From Dactylorhiza incarnata (Eukaryota > Streptophyta > Magnoliopsida > Asparagales > Orchidaceae): DNA of 64,000 bases. The position numbers and the translations under genes were made by a program. The first letter of the stretch is position 1. Each line of letters opens with the position of its first letter. Under the pieces are notes generated by a model. It did no database searches and was not told the origin of the DNA. It saw nothing but the letters and a program-made list of their open reading frames with translations. The stretch is from contig JAWHQI010000170.1 of the NCBI GenBank assembly GCA_033032865.1, forward strand, positions 307,001 to 371,000, given 5' to 3'. Shown here one piece after another: positions 33,561-44,764 of the stretch.

Positions 33561-34767
33561 GGCTGGCGGCTCGACTTAGCCTCCCAAAAATCTGGGCAGC
33601 CCATGGTCTCATGCCCCCTACTTGATGAAGCTCACAGTAGAGTGGGACCTCTTCCGCTTGCTGACCTCTTTGCTGGACCCTCCTGGGCGGCATGTTACTC
33701 CGCCGAGCAACAGCCATCGCTTGCACGCTTCCTTCCTCCTGACGCCTCCCTTGCCGATTGAAATTTCTCCTTTCCGGGGATAACCTTCTTTCCGGACCTC
33801 GCTGCTGGGGCCTGCCCGCCCGCCTCCATGGCGGCCTTACGGAAGGAACCTGTAAGCGCCTCTCCTCTTCCCGACGCTCCGGAGCCACTACGGGCCTCCT
33901 CTCCTCCCGTATTCTGGGCTCCTCCCTCCTGGCTTCCTCCCTCCTTCTCTCCTTCGGCCTTCTCCTCTCCTGCTTTCTGGGCTCCTCCCTCTTCCTGGGC
34001 ACGGGGACCTTCTCTTCCTCTTCCTCCTCCCTGGTCAGCTTGGTTAGCTTGGTCAGGAAGACGCAGTTCGAAGCCTCCCCCTGGATGAACTTATTCGCTC
34101 TTTCAATAAGCTCTTCATAGGACAGGGGAGGATCCCGACTAATCTCCAGCTTGAAGAGACCATCTCGCAGACCAAACGTTAGGGCAAGCTGCAAGGTGAA
34201 GCCATCCACCTCCTGGATGTCCAACACTTCCTCCTGAAAGCGGTCGATGTAGGCCCCCAATGTATCTCGTACTCCTTGCACGAGGTAGAACATTGTCGTC
34301 GCCTCCTTCTTCCTCTTTTTCATCATAACGAATCGCATCGTCACTCCTCGGCGAAGGTCTTCAAAGCAGTAGACGGAACTTGCTGCTAGCTGGTGGAACC
34401 AGTCCCTAGCCTTTCCGCGGAGAGTGATGGCGAAAAGCCTACACTTGAAGGAGTCCGACATGATTCGGATGGAGACTACATCCTCGAACCACTGGAGGTG
34501 TCGGACGGGATCATCCCTACCAGAGTAATAGGACATCACCGACTCTCTGAACCCCTCTGGAACGGGGGCTGCGAGGATCTCATCACGGAATGGGATCCTC
34601 CCACCTGACAGGCGACGATTCTCAGCCTGGCGAGAAACTCCCTTATACTCGTCATAGTGGCGAGTATCGCGGGATCTCGCCTGGTCATCCGCCTCGCGGA
34701 AACGAATTCCATGCGCGCTCTGCTGGTAGAACAGCGGCATCCTTGGTCGCTCCAGCTCTTCCTCCAC
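33532..34767 (-). CDS. Tat Gag capsid protein
   Basis: An open frame of about 411 codons. The N-terminal half has the retrotransposon Gag domain: PVPEGFRESVMSYYSGRDDP...HLQWFEDVVSI, then FAITLRGKARDWFHQL and YIDRFQEEV...LALTFGLRDGLFK. The C-terminal half is Arg/Glu/Pro-rich with a nucleocapsid-like segment CELHQVGG at the end instead of a full CCHC knuckle. It packages element RNA. It starts about 250 bp after the 5' LTR; the true start codon could lie slightly upstream. A homologous Gag is split by an insertion at 41687. Confidence 0.85.
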   Translation of the reverse strand: MEEELERPRMPLFYQQSAHGIRFREADDQARSRDTRHYDEYKGVSRQAENRRLSGGRIPFRDEILAAPVPEGFRESVMSYYSGRDDPVRHLQWFEDVVSIRIMSDSFKCRLFAITLRGKARDWFHQLAASSVYCFEDLRRGVTMRFVMMKKRKKEATTMFYLVQGVRDTLGAYIDRFQEEVLDIQEVDGFTLQLALTFGLRDGLFKLEISRDPPLSYEELIERANKFIQGEASNCVFLTKLTKLTREEEEEEKVPVPRKREEPRKQERRRPKERRREEARREEPRIREERRPVVAPERREEERRLQVPSVRPPWRRAGRPQQRGPERRLSPERRNFNRQGRRQEEGSVQAMAVARRSNMPPRRVQQRGQQAEEVPLYCELHQVGGMRPWAAQIFGRLSRAASLASCRSKEE

Positions 34768-34997
34768 TGACTCCTTCCCTGCTCGTTGGAACCCCGCGAT
34801 GGGGAGAGGTTGTCGTCCCCTCCCCCTAAAGAAGAAGCGCTACTCGCAGGGTCTCCTCCATGCGCTGCGTGAACACTTTGAAATCGACTTTGGTTATGAA
34901 CTCATTGGCGCCTGCCGAGCCACCATCAAATCCTTCTTGGTCGCCGGCTGGGACCATCTTTCCTTCTCACCAAACTTTCTTCCTCTGGCTACGATAC

Positions 34998-35012
34998 ACG
35001 CTCACCACACCA
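34998..35012 (-). promoter_or_regulatory. Putative primer binding site of Tat element
   Basis: On the minus strand TGGTGTGGTGAGCG starts three bases after the LTR end (CAACA). The other Tat element has TGGTGCGGTGAGCG at the same place (52170-52183). Conservation suggests a tRNA primer site; the tRNA is not identified. Confidence 0.45.
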
Positions 35013-35015
35013 AAG

Positions 35016-35669
35016 TGTTGAAGCCAGGAAAATCCCGACTCCAAGATTCGGATCAATGTAGCCAGAGGCTACTCGCCCAACGGTCTAGCAAGACGGCTTG
35101 ACTGGAAACGATAAAGGAACTGAAACGGCAAAAACAGGACCCCAGGCGCTGCGGCAGGGAGGTCTCACCACGTACCCAGAAGCTCAAAGGAGACTTCCCC
35201 TCCACAACCAAAAATGGCCGAGCAGGGTACAAGGAAGGCACCAACTTGGCGAGTAACAAAGATGATGGTCGAGTGCGACGGTCAAGAACTCGGGGGGCAA
35301 AACTTTGAAAATAGTGTTTCGGAAGCTCAGCCAAAGGTGCCAATCCAAGTACCCATGTGGTCCTATTTATAGGAAAACCAAAGAGTAGGGGGGCTATTTA
35401 TAGCCCACACCCCGCCCGACGACTACGCGACATTGAGGGGAATCTCGTCTTGCTTCGACATATCCGCTATGGTCGCCCACCTGACGAGTATTAGGGAGTT
35501 TCTCGCACATACTCGCGCGTACTTGCCCATGCTCGTCAGGCCTTCTGCTGCTTCTGCTTGCTGAGCTGTCTTCTGTCTTTGACTCTTGCTTTTGTGTTGA
35601 CCTTTGACTTTGACATTTGGCCTACGTGGCTTGAACTGGGTCCCACCCTCGGAGAATATGGGTTGTACA
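35016..35669 (-). mobile_element. 5' LTR of the main Tat element, 654 bp
   Basis: On the minus strand it begins TGTACAACCC (35669) and ends GGCTTCAACA (35016), with CTATAAATAGGACC near 35370. Gag lies just downstream. The flanking base sequence from 35670 belongs to a Mutator-like transposase gene. Confidence 0.88.
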
Positions 35670-35670
35670 C

Positions 35671-36811
35671 ATATATTATTGCAATATGGATTGAACCTTT
35701 CAAAGAATATTTTGTTTCTGCTTGGGTTGACAAATTTATCCACTTTGATAATGTGACAACCAATCTAGTTGAAGGTGGTCATGCTCAATTAAAAAGATTT
35801 CTTGAAGTATCGATTGGTAACTTATCCACAGTATGGAAGATGTTTGACCAAATGATTGTTTTACAAATAACGGAGATTAAAAGATCTTTTGGGCAAAGTG
35901 TCATTCAAGTTGGTAAAGAGTTCCGTGGTTTTCTCTATTCTGAATTTGTTGTTCGGGTCTCCATATCTGCTTTAGAAATATTACAAAAAGAAGTTGTCAA
36001 GTTACAAAATGGAACTACTTATGTTGATGCATGCATTCATAAAAATAGGCTTACTTTGGGATTGACATGTGCACATGAGTTGAAACCTTCCATCGTCAAC
36101 ACTCACAAGAGAACCTTTGGTTCCATCAAAGTTGAAGGGAAGACCAAAGGGAAGCTACAAGCAATTTCATAAGGACTACAAGTCAACAAAGAGGGACCCT
36201 TCCTTATTTGAGCATGTACTACAAAGGGAGAAGAATATTATCCCTCCAAAGCGGACAAAACTTTGGGGTAATGTAAAAAGATACTTCAAAAGGTTCAAAA
36301 CGAAATGCCAACATGCATTTCAAAATTTATCATTGACGTGGTAGATGTAACGGGAGATGGGCATTATGGATATCGTGCAATCAGTTTAGCAATGAATATG
36401 GGAGATAATTGGAAACAGGCGCGGAATGACATTTCAAATGAAATACAAACAAATTTGAGCCTATATACAGATATATATGGAAATGCAAGAACATATGAAT
36501 TATTGGCCTCTTTGGATTGCGTTGTTACTCCTGCGTCGTTCAACAAGTAGATGACTATGCCGGACATGAGATTGATAGTAGCATCATGTTACAACATCAA
36601 GCTTGTTCATTTCTCAAAATTCCAATCGTTCACCTTTCTGCCGCTGCATTCGGCACCACCTACTTTCCCAATGACAGTATTCATAGCGTTCGTACATGGT
36701 AATCATTTTGTGCAACTGGTCATGCATAGTGATTGTCCACTACCACCATTATTTATAAGTTGGAAGAGGTATCGTACGGACATTGCTGCTAAATGGAATC
36801 TAGATTGTTAG
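35671..36811 (+). pseudogene. Mutator-like transposase C-terminus with OTU domain, truncated
   Basis: The first part (PFKEYFVSAWVDKF...NVTTNLVEGGHAQLK...LSTVWKMFDQM) is the C-terminal part of a MULE transposase. A frameshift near 36170 leads to 'DPSLFEH' and then an OTU-type cysteine peptidase-like domain (DVTGDGHYGYRAISLAMNM, then MTMPDMRLIVASCYNI and GNHFVQLVMH). OTU-carrying MULEs are known in plants. The OTU nucleophile motif normally DGNC is DGHY here, so the catalytic Cys is missing. The N-terminal part of the transposase is absent because the Tat element inserted at 35670; the rest should lie beyond the left edge of the window. Confidence 0.75.
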
Positions 36812-37351
36812 GTATGTGTTGAAGGTTTATTGAATAATTTAATTTTCTTTACACTAATTAGTTGTATTAAGTTTTTAAATTTATGTTCAACTTTATAGCT
36901 TATTTGCTGGCCGATTTTTGGTCTTTCTTTTTGCAAACTACGGGAGACAAGTATTGCAACATTATCAATTGATACTACCAGGTAATAATAATTTCACTAG
37001 ATTATAGAGCCTTTAGTTCAATTACTAAATATAAAATAATTTTTAATCTTTTTTTGGCAGGGTGGCGCACATTACAAAGTGAAATGATGTGCTATGAATG
37101 CGCCAAAATCTAAATAATTTATATATAATGTGGAATGATAATTTGTGTAGTACAAAAGTATATGCAAATATCTATATATACACAACGAGAAATAATGATA
37201 TGTTTTTTTTATGCTTTTATAAAAAAATTTTAAAAAAAATTGGGCTGCCAATAACGAATTGGGCTGCAATGTGAAAAAAATGGGTTGCTATTAACGATGG
37301 GCTGCCTAAAGCCAAAAGTGGGCTGCCAATAACAGCACCCTTAATATTTAT
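36812..37351. other. A/T-rich 3' flank of the MULE gene
   Basis: No gene. It includes four short GGGCTGC(C)-containing repeats at 37240-37330 (with 'aataac') of unknown meaning. Confidence 0.5.
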
Positions 37352-37837
37352 GGGGATTGATATTCGCAATCTCTAAATGGCTATTCGCCGCTCATAAAAT
37401 CAAAAATAAAAACTTGTTTTAAACACCTCAAATACAATAAATGCATCACTCCAAAAAATGCACCTCTTTCTCCCTCTCGCCGAACCGAGCCTCAGCTACT
37501 CCGTTGTGTGGGCCGCACGACATCACCGCCGCCCTCCTCTCTAGATTCCGATCGGCAAGCCGCCTCTAGCCGGTGGAGGATTCAGTTGCAAGAGATGATT
37601 GGCGAGTAGTTCCATGCCCTTTTCAACATATCCCATGTGACCTCAATTAAGCATGCAGCAGTGAAACAAAAGTTACATCAGTTGGCTCAACAATTTGACC
37701 AAGGCGACTTCAAAGCACGCCCAAAGGGGCTTCGAGAACAGCATACACCATGTTTTCGTCAATCTCAAAGCATCAACCTTTTGAAATAATGGAATCACTC
37801 GCAATGCAGCCGGAAATCATGGAATTTCAGGAGATAG
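37352..37837 (+). mobile_element. 5' terminal fragment of a Mutator-like element
   Basis: GGGGATTGATATTCGCA...TGGCTATTCGCCGCTC (37352-37396) matches the terminal inverted repeat of the MITE at 56335 (GGCGATTGTTATCCGCA...TGGCTATCCGCACTC). The following sequence resembles a 5' leader and short coding scrap. It is cut off at 37838. Confidence 0.5.
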
Positions 37838-38261
37838 TGTAACTCCCCTGAATTTTTGACAATTATTTAATCTTCATAATGACATCATGTTGATGTAAGG
37901 GCGTTACGTTAGTGCAGAGTTAACGGTGCGCTGCCGTTTGCGTGTTTTCGCGTCCGTTTGGTCAAGTCGACCAACTTTTTGAACTTACCGGAATTGGAAG
38001 ATTTTACGTTAAAAAATTTGATTGAATAATTTAAAGAATGTCCTTCAAATTTCGTTGCGATCAGAGCAATATTTGAGTCTCGGCGAATTTTCAAAGATTT
38101 GTAAAATTCATTCGCCGTAAACTTCAGAAATTTATATCTCGAGAACGGCCCGTCGGATTTTGATTTCGACTTCGTCGTTGATTTCGTAGCGCCGGCATTC
38201 GCCTTAGGTGTGTTTTTCGTTTGAATCGGTGTGTGTTACCCCTTCGAAATAATATAATATC
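37838..38261 (+). mobile_element. LTR fragment starting TGTAACTCCCC
   Basis: The left end has LTR character (TGTAACTCCCCTGAA), the right end is lost where the Tat LTR begins at 38262. No coding signal. Confidence 0.4.
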
Positions 38262-38984
38262 TGTTGAAACCAGAGAACTGGCCTCGACGTTCGCAACGGG
38301 TATGCAGCTGACCCTTACTTCACCTGAGCTAGAACACGTGACCGATCGCTGAGAGCCGAAGGACCTTGCCCCTAAGAAGACCTGAAGACCTGAACAGACC
38401 CCTTGAGCTGCAGCGAGGAGGCCCCACCACAAACCCGGAAGATCTAAGAGAGCTTCCCCTGCCAGGCCAATGCTGAGTCTGGGCACCCTTGAGAGCACTA
38501 AGAAGATCTCACTATCAACCCTAGCTGACAGAGGGCTGGAGTGCTTGCTCACAAGTAACACGCGAGGGAGAGAGGAAGACTTGAGCTCCAGGTCCCCTCC
38601 TAAGGTGCCCATGTGGGTCTATTTATAGACTTCCTAAAATTGGACTGCGGATAGCCAAATTCTACTATTCACAGCTCAACTACGAACCCAAACGACCGAG
38701 ACAGGAGAGGGGGGCGAATGGGAGACGAGACGTCCACTTCCCCCTTGTCGGGGGCCGGGAGAGTGGACTGAGTGGTCCACTGCCTAGGCGAGTGGTCCAC
38801 TCGCACGAGCCAGGGCCTTATCTCTATTCGCAATTCAACCATCGCGTTCCCACTCGGTCCACTTCCCCTTCCCAGGGCCTTATCTCACTATGTTGGTTAG
38901 TTTCGGTTGCCGCCAATCGGTCGTTCCACTGGTCACGAACTCTTTCAACATCCGCCATGGTCTCGACGAATTACAGGGTATACA
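38262..38984 (-). mobile_element. 3' LTR of the pol-less Tat element, 723 bp
   Basis: Begins TGTATACCC (38984) and ends GGTTTCAACA (38262) on the minus strand. It is preceded by a polypurine tract and matches 52186-52698 closely, which has the same TATAAATAGAC region. Flanks (ATATC, CAATC) do not match, as expected if the right-hand neighbour is internal sequence. Confidence 0.82.
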
Positions 38985-39139
38985 CAATCCCCGCTTTTTT
39001 CAGGCTCGACACGAGCCCGAAAAAACAATGGATCACCCGTGGTTCGGAGAGACGGACGTTGGGAACGCGGTGGTTGAACTATTTAAAAAATGATTCAACC
39101 TGGTCTAAGCGTAAGAAAAAAGATCCTCTCTCTACTCAA

Positions 39140-39750
39140 CTTCCCTCCCGTGAACCGAGCTCACCTGGAGGTGGAGGAAACTCCACAACTACCAGGGAGC
39201 CGAGTACACCTGGAGGGGGAGGAAACTCCACACCTACCAGGGAGCCGAGCTCATCTGGAGGGGGAGAAAACTCCACACCTACTAGGGAGCCGAGCTCACC
39301 TGGAGAAGGAGGAAACTCCACACCTCCCAGGGAGCCGAGCTCACCTAGAGGTGGAGGAAACTCCACACCTACCAGGGAGCCGAGCTCACCTGGAGGGGGA
39401 GGAAACTCCACACCTACCAGGGAGCCGAGCTCACCTGGAGGGGGAGGAAACTCCACACCTACCAGGGAGCCGAGCTCACCTGAATGGGGAGGAAACTCCA
39501 CACCTACCGGGGAGCCGAGCTCACCTGGAGGGGGAGGAAACTCCACACCTACGAGGGAGTCGAGCTCACCTGGAGGGGGAGGAAACTCCACACCTACCAG
39601 GGATCCGAGCTCACCTGTAGGTGGAGGAAACTCCACACCTTCCAGGGAGCCGAGCTCATCTGGAGGGGGAGGAAACTCCACACCTACCCGGGATCCGAGC
39701 TCACCTGGAGGGGGAGAAAACTCCACACCTCTAGTTGAGCTGAACTCAAC
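39140..39750. repeat. 45-bp tandem repeat, about 13-14 copies
   Basis: The unit GGGAGCCGAGCTCACCTGGA followed by GGGGGAGGAAACTCCACACCTACCA repeats without a phase change, so several frames stay open on both strands. One frame reads SREPSSPGGGGNSTP repeatedly. It lies in the Tat 3' region and is not regarded as a gene. Confidence 0.92.
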
Positions 39751-40010
39751 CTGAGGTGGAGGGAACTCAACACGTACATTTAGTCGACACGAGCTCAACT
39801 TCAGATAGAGGAACTTAACACCTCCTATGAGCCTAGCTCAACCGGGGGTGGAGGGAACTCAACACCTATAGTCGAGACGAGCTCAACTTCAAGTGGAGGA
39901 ACTCAATACCCCCTAGGAGCCTAGCTCAATTAGAGGTGGAGGGACTGAACACCCCCTAGGAGCCTAGCTCAAAAGGGGGTGGAGGGACTCAACACCCCAT
40001 ATGAGCTTAG
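39750..40010. repeat. Diverged repeat related to the 45-bp array
   Basis: Several units of GAGCTCAAC...GGTGGAGGGA(A)CTCAACACC spaced about 60-65 bp. Confidence 0.7.
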
Positions 40011-40049
40011 ATCAACCAGGGGTAGAGGAAACTTGCAAGAGCCCGTGCA

Positions 40050-40560
40050 CCAGTCTCTCTTCTCGGGGTCTTAACCCAAATAAATCTACCCGACGAGCCT
40101 CCCTGCGGCCAAAATCAACAGGTCGAGCGAGTGGTCTTCAGTCGAGGACTTAACCTAAAACGAATCCACCCGACGAGCCTCCCAGCGGCCGACATCAACA
40201 AGCTCGGGCAAGTGGTCTCCAGTCGAAGACTCGGCCTAAAATAATCTACCCGACGAGCCTCCCAGCGACCGACATCAACAAGCCCGGGCGAGCGGTCTCC
40301 AGTCGAGGACTCGACCTAAAACAAATCTACCCTACGAGCCTCCCAGCGGCCGACATCAATAAGCCCAGGCGAGTGGTCTCGAGTCGAGGGCTCAACCTAA
40401 AACAAATCTACCCAACGAGCCTCCCAGCGACCGACATCAACAAGCCCGGGCGAGTGGTCTCCAGTCGAGGACTCGACCTAAAACAAATCTACCCGATGAG
40501 CCTCCCAGCGGCCAACATCAACAAGCCCGAGCGAGTGGTCTCCAGTCGAGGTCTTACCTA
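40050..40560. repeat. 81-82-bp tandem repeat, about six copies
   Basis: GAGTGGTCTCCAGTCGAGG or close versions recur near 40130, 40211, 40292, 40373, 40455 and 40537, each followed by 'ctcgacctaaaac...cccgacgagcctcccagcg'. Confidence 0.9.
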
Positions 40561-40719
40561 GATTTTATCATTAAATACTTTTGATACATTATAAATAGAT
40601 TACATATCATTACAATGTGATTCATCACGCTTACTCGGCCACATGCATCTTGGATATATCCTTCATCACTTCCTTCATCTCCTCAGCTTCCTCTTGGTCC
40701 TTCCAGGTAAAGCTGTCTC

Positions 40720-41681
40720 CTCTCTGTCGGGGTTCATATTCCTTCCCTTACCTCCAGAAACTTTGGGCAGGTGGCTGTCGCGCGACCCTCCTGCTGATGG
40801 AAGTCACAGTACGGCAGTGCCAACATCCTTGCTTCCTTCCCTGCGCGACCTCTTCTTATTTCCACTTTTTCGGCCAATAGTCATGGCCTGTAGGGGTTTG
40901 GGTTGCAATGGCCTTGGGTCCGGTTGCCACCCTGCTGAGTTGAACCGTCCCTGCCCCCCTGAAAGTTTCCTCTCCCTTGGAAATGGCCTCTTCCTTGGCC
41001 TTGAGGGGGTCCTCCTGGCGGCCTCCAGGTTGGTCGGGCGACTGGTGGTTGAAACCCCCAGCCTTGCTCCTGCCCAACGGAGGGCCCCTGGTGCCCCTGA
41101 CTTCTTGCTTCCTCCTTCCTCTTCCCTCCTTGCTCTTTCTTTTCTTCCTTCTTCTCCTCCTCTATCCACTTAGATAACTTTCCCACGAACTCCTGGTTGG
41201 TGGCCTCGCACTCGATTTCTCGAGCAACTCGCTCCATTAAACCCTCGAAGGACAGAGGGGGGTCTCGAGTTAGGCTCATCCTGAACATACCCTGCTATAG
41301 CCCGAGGGTAAAGGCCAACTGCAGGGTGTGCCCGAGCACCTCGTTGACGAGGAGGGCTTCTTCCTGGAATCGATCCACGTAGCTTCCCAACATCTCTCTC
41401 TGCCTTTGCCGAATTAGGAACATGGCCTCCGCTCCCTTCCTCCTCTTCTTCGAGGTGGAGAACCTCAGCAAGAAGCTTCGACGGAGGTCCTCGAAGCTGT
41501 AGATAGTACCTGATGGGAGCTGGTGGAACCAGTCTCTCGCCTTTCCCTTAAAAGTGACGGTGAAGAGCTTACACCTGAAAGAGCCCGTCATCTGCCTGAT
41601 CGAGACCATGTCTTCAAACCAGTGGAGGTGCCGGAGAGGGTCATCCTTGCCAGTGTAGTAAGACATGACAGGTTCACTAAA
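40720..41681 (-). pseudogene. Tat Gag, main part (split by Athila insertion)
   Basis: GFSEPVMSYYTGKDDPLRHLHWFEDMVSI, KGKARDWFHQL and YVDRFQEEALL...LAFTLGL are the Gag domain. A stop near 41290, then MSLTRDPPLSFEGLMERV, an acidic/basic stretch (EEEKKEEKKEQGGKRKEE) and a Gly/Gln-rich tail follow. After a frameshift near 40804 a Cys/His cluster (YCDFHQQEGRATATC) resembles the nucleocapsid end. Joined to 51768-52131 the frame is continuous (APVPDG then FSEPV). Confidence 0.82.
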
Positions 41682-41686
41682 CCCAT

Positions 41687-43145
41687 TGATACGGTGAAAA
41701 TGAGTGTTACGCAAGTGCACGTGCCGATTCAAGTAATAAAGTGTAAGTAAGATCGTCTCCACAGGGAAGTGTTAATTTAACGCTCACAAGTACTAATATT
41801 ATCCTTTTCTTTGAATCCAAGTAAATAATTCAAAAGTTGGTTGCGTGAAGAAAAATTAAAATAGGAAAATAACTTTAATTAATTAATTCAATGGGTTTTT
41901 ATTTTTATTTTTGAGAAATACCAATTTTTAGAGAAGGCTTTGCATGTGGATTTCCTAAGTCTATGTGATATGAAATTTCAAAAGATTTAGTTAAATATTT
42001 GTAAAATTATTCTCCTGACGCAAATTAAATGTAGGACTCATTACCTCTCGGTCTCCGAAATCCGTACACAGCGACTAATCATGAAGAAAGTGAAATCTCT
42101 TTCTACTTCCAATGATTAAATTAAAATATGCGAATTACTTTCGTCACTCCTCTCTCGAATTTCGCGACGCAGTATTTGGATGAAGAATTTTTGGTTAAAG
42201 ATTTATGTGGTTCCTCTCTCGATTTATTCCACATAAGAAAATGGTTTGTATAACCTTGCGTGCAACTCCTCTCTCGATTTATGAATACACTCCAAAGAGA
42301 TATACAAAGCATGACACAAAATCTTCAAAATGTAATCGCACACTTAAAACGGACAAAGAATTGAAGCAAATAATTTAACAGAATTGTGTTCTAATACATA
42401 TCACAAAAGACAAAGTACTTTTCCACACACAAAGCTACAGATTTTAGTTCATGCTAATTGGAATAAAATAACAAATAAGAACATCCTTACAAGACATGCT
42501 CAAAGACATGGTTGAAGAAGGTAAGTTTTTCATTCCAAAGTTGCAATATCTCTCTCCCGGATTGGAATGGTTCGGCTCTCCAAGTAGGAAGAATTCTCCT
42601 TGCCGAAAATATCTTCTCCTTTCTCCTCAATTTCGTCGTTCTCCCCCCAATTTCCTTCTTTTTCTCTTGCTCTCCTTTCCCTCTATTTTATAATTTAAAT
42701 TAAGTAACTTCCCAATTTCAATTCTTGTAACCGCCATCTTCTATATTTAATTCTCCTCATTAGAATCACATAATAAGCCTTCTAATTCCGTCTCCAGCCA
42801 GCTGTCCGCCTGTGCATAACTGCTGCCACCTCATCATATGGTTTTAAATAATCGCGCCATTTATGCCATGTTTTCAGCGCCCGCTTGTTGTAACCTTGTT
42901 GTAACCCTGTTGCGACAAATCCGCCTGCATTAATTATTCCTCCATTTCTTTTCTTTCCATTCTGAACACTCATTTAATTCCTGCATATTAAACTCGAATT
43001 TAAGCAGAATCACTATGAAATAATTACTTTGTAATTTATAATTAATTAAGTTTATTATATCAAAGTTTCATATTAATATTCATCATTTCATAGTGCAAAA
43101 TGTGTTATTCATAGACCAAATAACTTCTATTTTATGAAGTTATCA
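41687..43145 (-). repeat. 3' LTR of Athila-like element
   Basis: 1459 bp, TGATAACTTC...CGTATCA on the minus strand. Preceded in the element by GCTAAGTGTGGGGGTG (43146-43161), a typical Athila polypurine tract. Confidence 0.93.
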
Positions 43146-44764
43146 CACCCCCACACTTAGCTTTTTGCTAGCCCCTAGCAAAACTACATACAAATTTTTT
43201 GATTCATATGAGCTTGCATGCTCAAGATTTATAATATAAGGAGGCTAAGCAAGCAACAACATTGTATAATTTGCCAAATAAATATATTTGAGTAAGTTAG
43301 GGAAATAGTGGGAATAATATTCAAATGAGACTTCACATAGTGTATGTGTGTGTGCGATTCTCTTTTAAATCAATCGTTCCAATCCAAATTAATACATTTA
43401 AACATCTATAAAAAAAATAATTCTGAGTAGAACAATGATAATAACCATGATTAGTCCATTACAACAATAATTTAGTGAAAACAAGGAATGGAAAGGATTC
43501 TCAACAATATGGTCTTTTATAACAAATGAGAAATGATTTTCAAAAAGCAGCAATCCCCTAGTGCTTAGGTCATGAAGACACACATTTATTACTTTTTTAT
43601 GTACTCATGATAGGGATCTTTCCAAATATTTGAATGCTTACTTAGGCCACGTATCACTATGGTACTAAATATTTTTTTTTCTTTTTATAAATATATCATC
43701 ATAATAGGGATCATTCCAAACATATGCATGTTTAGGCCACATATCATTATGAGACGTTCTTCTTTTTTTTAACAATATACTCACATAGCAGAGATCATTC
43801 CAAGTAAGCAAGCAAATATCCAGGCCACATATCACCATAAGCAATTTCTCTCTTTTTACTTTTAATTTTTTTCTCTTCATGATTTAACACACTAGCATGG
43901 ATGTCACTTGAGAAAATCCACAAGATTAATATTCAAGAATGAAGTTGATTTTCCAAGATGATAGCAAGTGATGGTTCGATAAATGATATTTACTAGTTCA
44001 TTATTGCTTTGGACTAAATAATGCTTATTTTGCTCTTGACTACTTTTGAATTTTATTTTTATAGAAATTTAAAATATATACAACTTGTTTTAGAGCTCAT
44101 GAAATAAAGAGAAGTAGTGTTCAACAAATTTTTCAAAAGAATACTCTCATTATTCCCTAACTTTGGAAAATAAATATACATTCATTTGGAAAAATAATTA
44201 TCCTTGCTACTTATGAAAATAACGGGGTGGTAAAATTTTATAGTGACAAAGGTTATCAAATATAACCAACCCACCCCCACACTTTAGAATTTAACTTGCC
44301 CTCAAGTTAAAACAGATGTATTCATATAACGATATAAATTGAACAAAATACTCCCCTTCCAAACATATGAGTATGTTGGATCCATTCAACTAGCTCCAAG
44401 CTCCATGTAGTAGATGACCTTGGGCTCGGCATGTCACATTTTCCTGCAACATAAACTCACCAAAAACAATACATGCATAGCAATATCCCAACAAAATATA
44501 ATATTCAGCAGCATAATGATCAACCACAAGTAGTCACATGTGGGTACTAGCTTCCACAACAATATTCGTTCAGAAAAACATAACCAACCCAGCAGAATAC
44601 TGTAGAAAGTAACAATCAAAACACATCTATGGTTCAAGCAAAAAGCAGTAATTATGCAAAGAAATTATATTAAAAATTAAAAATAGCTTCCTATTCTACA
44701 TTTTATTGGGTTGCCTCCCATCCAGCGCCTAATTTAAAGTCCCGGCAGGACCTAATGATAGTGT
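43146..44764. other. Athila 3' internal noncoding region
   Basis: No env-like frame; only short frames. It has three diverged ~90-bp repeats with GATCATTCCAA...GGCCACATATCA (near 43612, 43704 and 43791) and a second G-rich tract (rc of CCCACCCCCACACTTTAG at about 44271-44288) that resembles a second polypurine tract. Confidence 0.6.

Larger units (their letters stand above)
1..35669 (-). mobile_element. Tat-lineage Ty3/gypsy LTR retrotransposon, split by nested insertions; 3' end outside window
   Basis: Read on the minus strand this gives a 5' LTR (35669-35016), gag, protease, reverse transcriptase to 31764, then after the 9083-31758 insertion RNase H and integrase (9082-6927), then a long repeat-rich 3' region carrying an antisense gene (920-2931). 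Gag/RT/integrase motifs and the large 3' noncoding region with an antisense gene are those known for the Tat lineage (Grande-type elements carry an antisense gene here). The frame across the insertion resumes exactly (LKQQL then TRTPLLQ). No 3' LTR is found, so the element extends left of base 1. It is defective: stops and frameshifts are noted under each domain. After subtracting nested insertions about 10.7 kb of the element lies in the window. Confidence 0.78.

Noticed and set aside
38792..39754. A 320-codon frame rich in Ser, Pro and Gly as a cell-wall type protein
   Set aside because: It starts in an LTR and the repeat part is a 45-bp DNA array open on both strands; no signal peptide or conserved domain.
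39140..40560. Regular repeats as a CRISPR array
   Set aside because: Units are head to tail without unique spacers, in a plant retrotransposon.
43146..44764. An env-like gene downstream of the Athila integrase
   Set aside because: Only short frames without a signal peptide or transmembrane pattern of an envelope-like protein.
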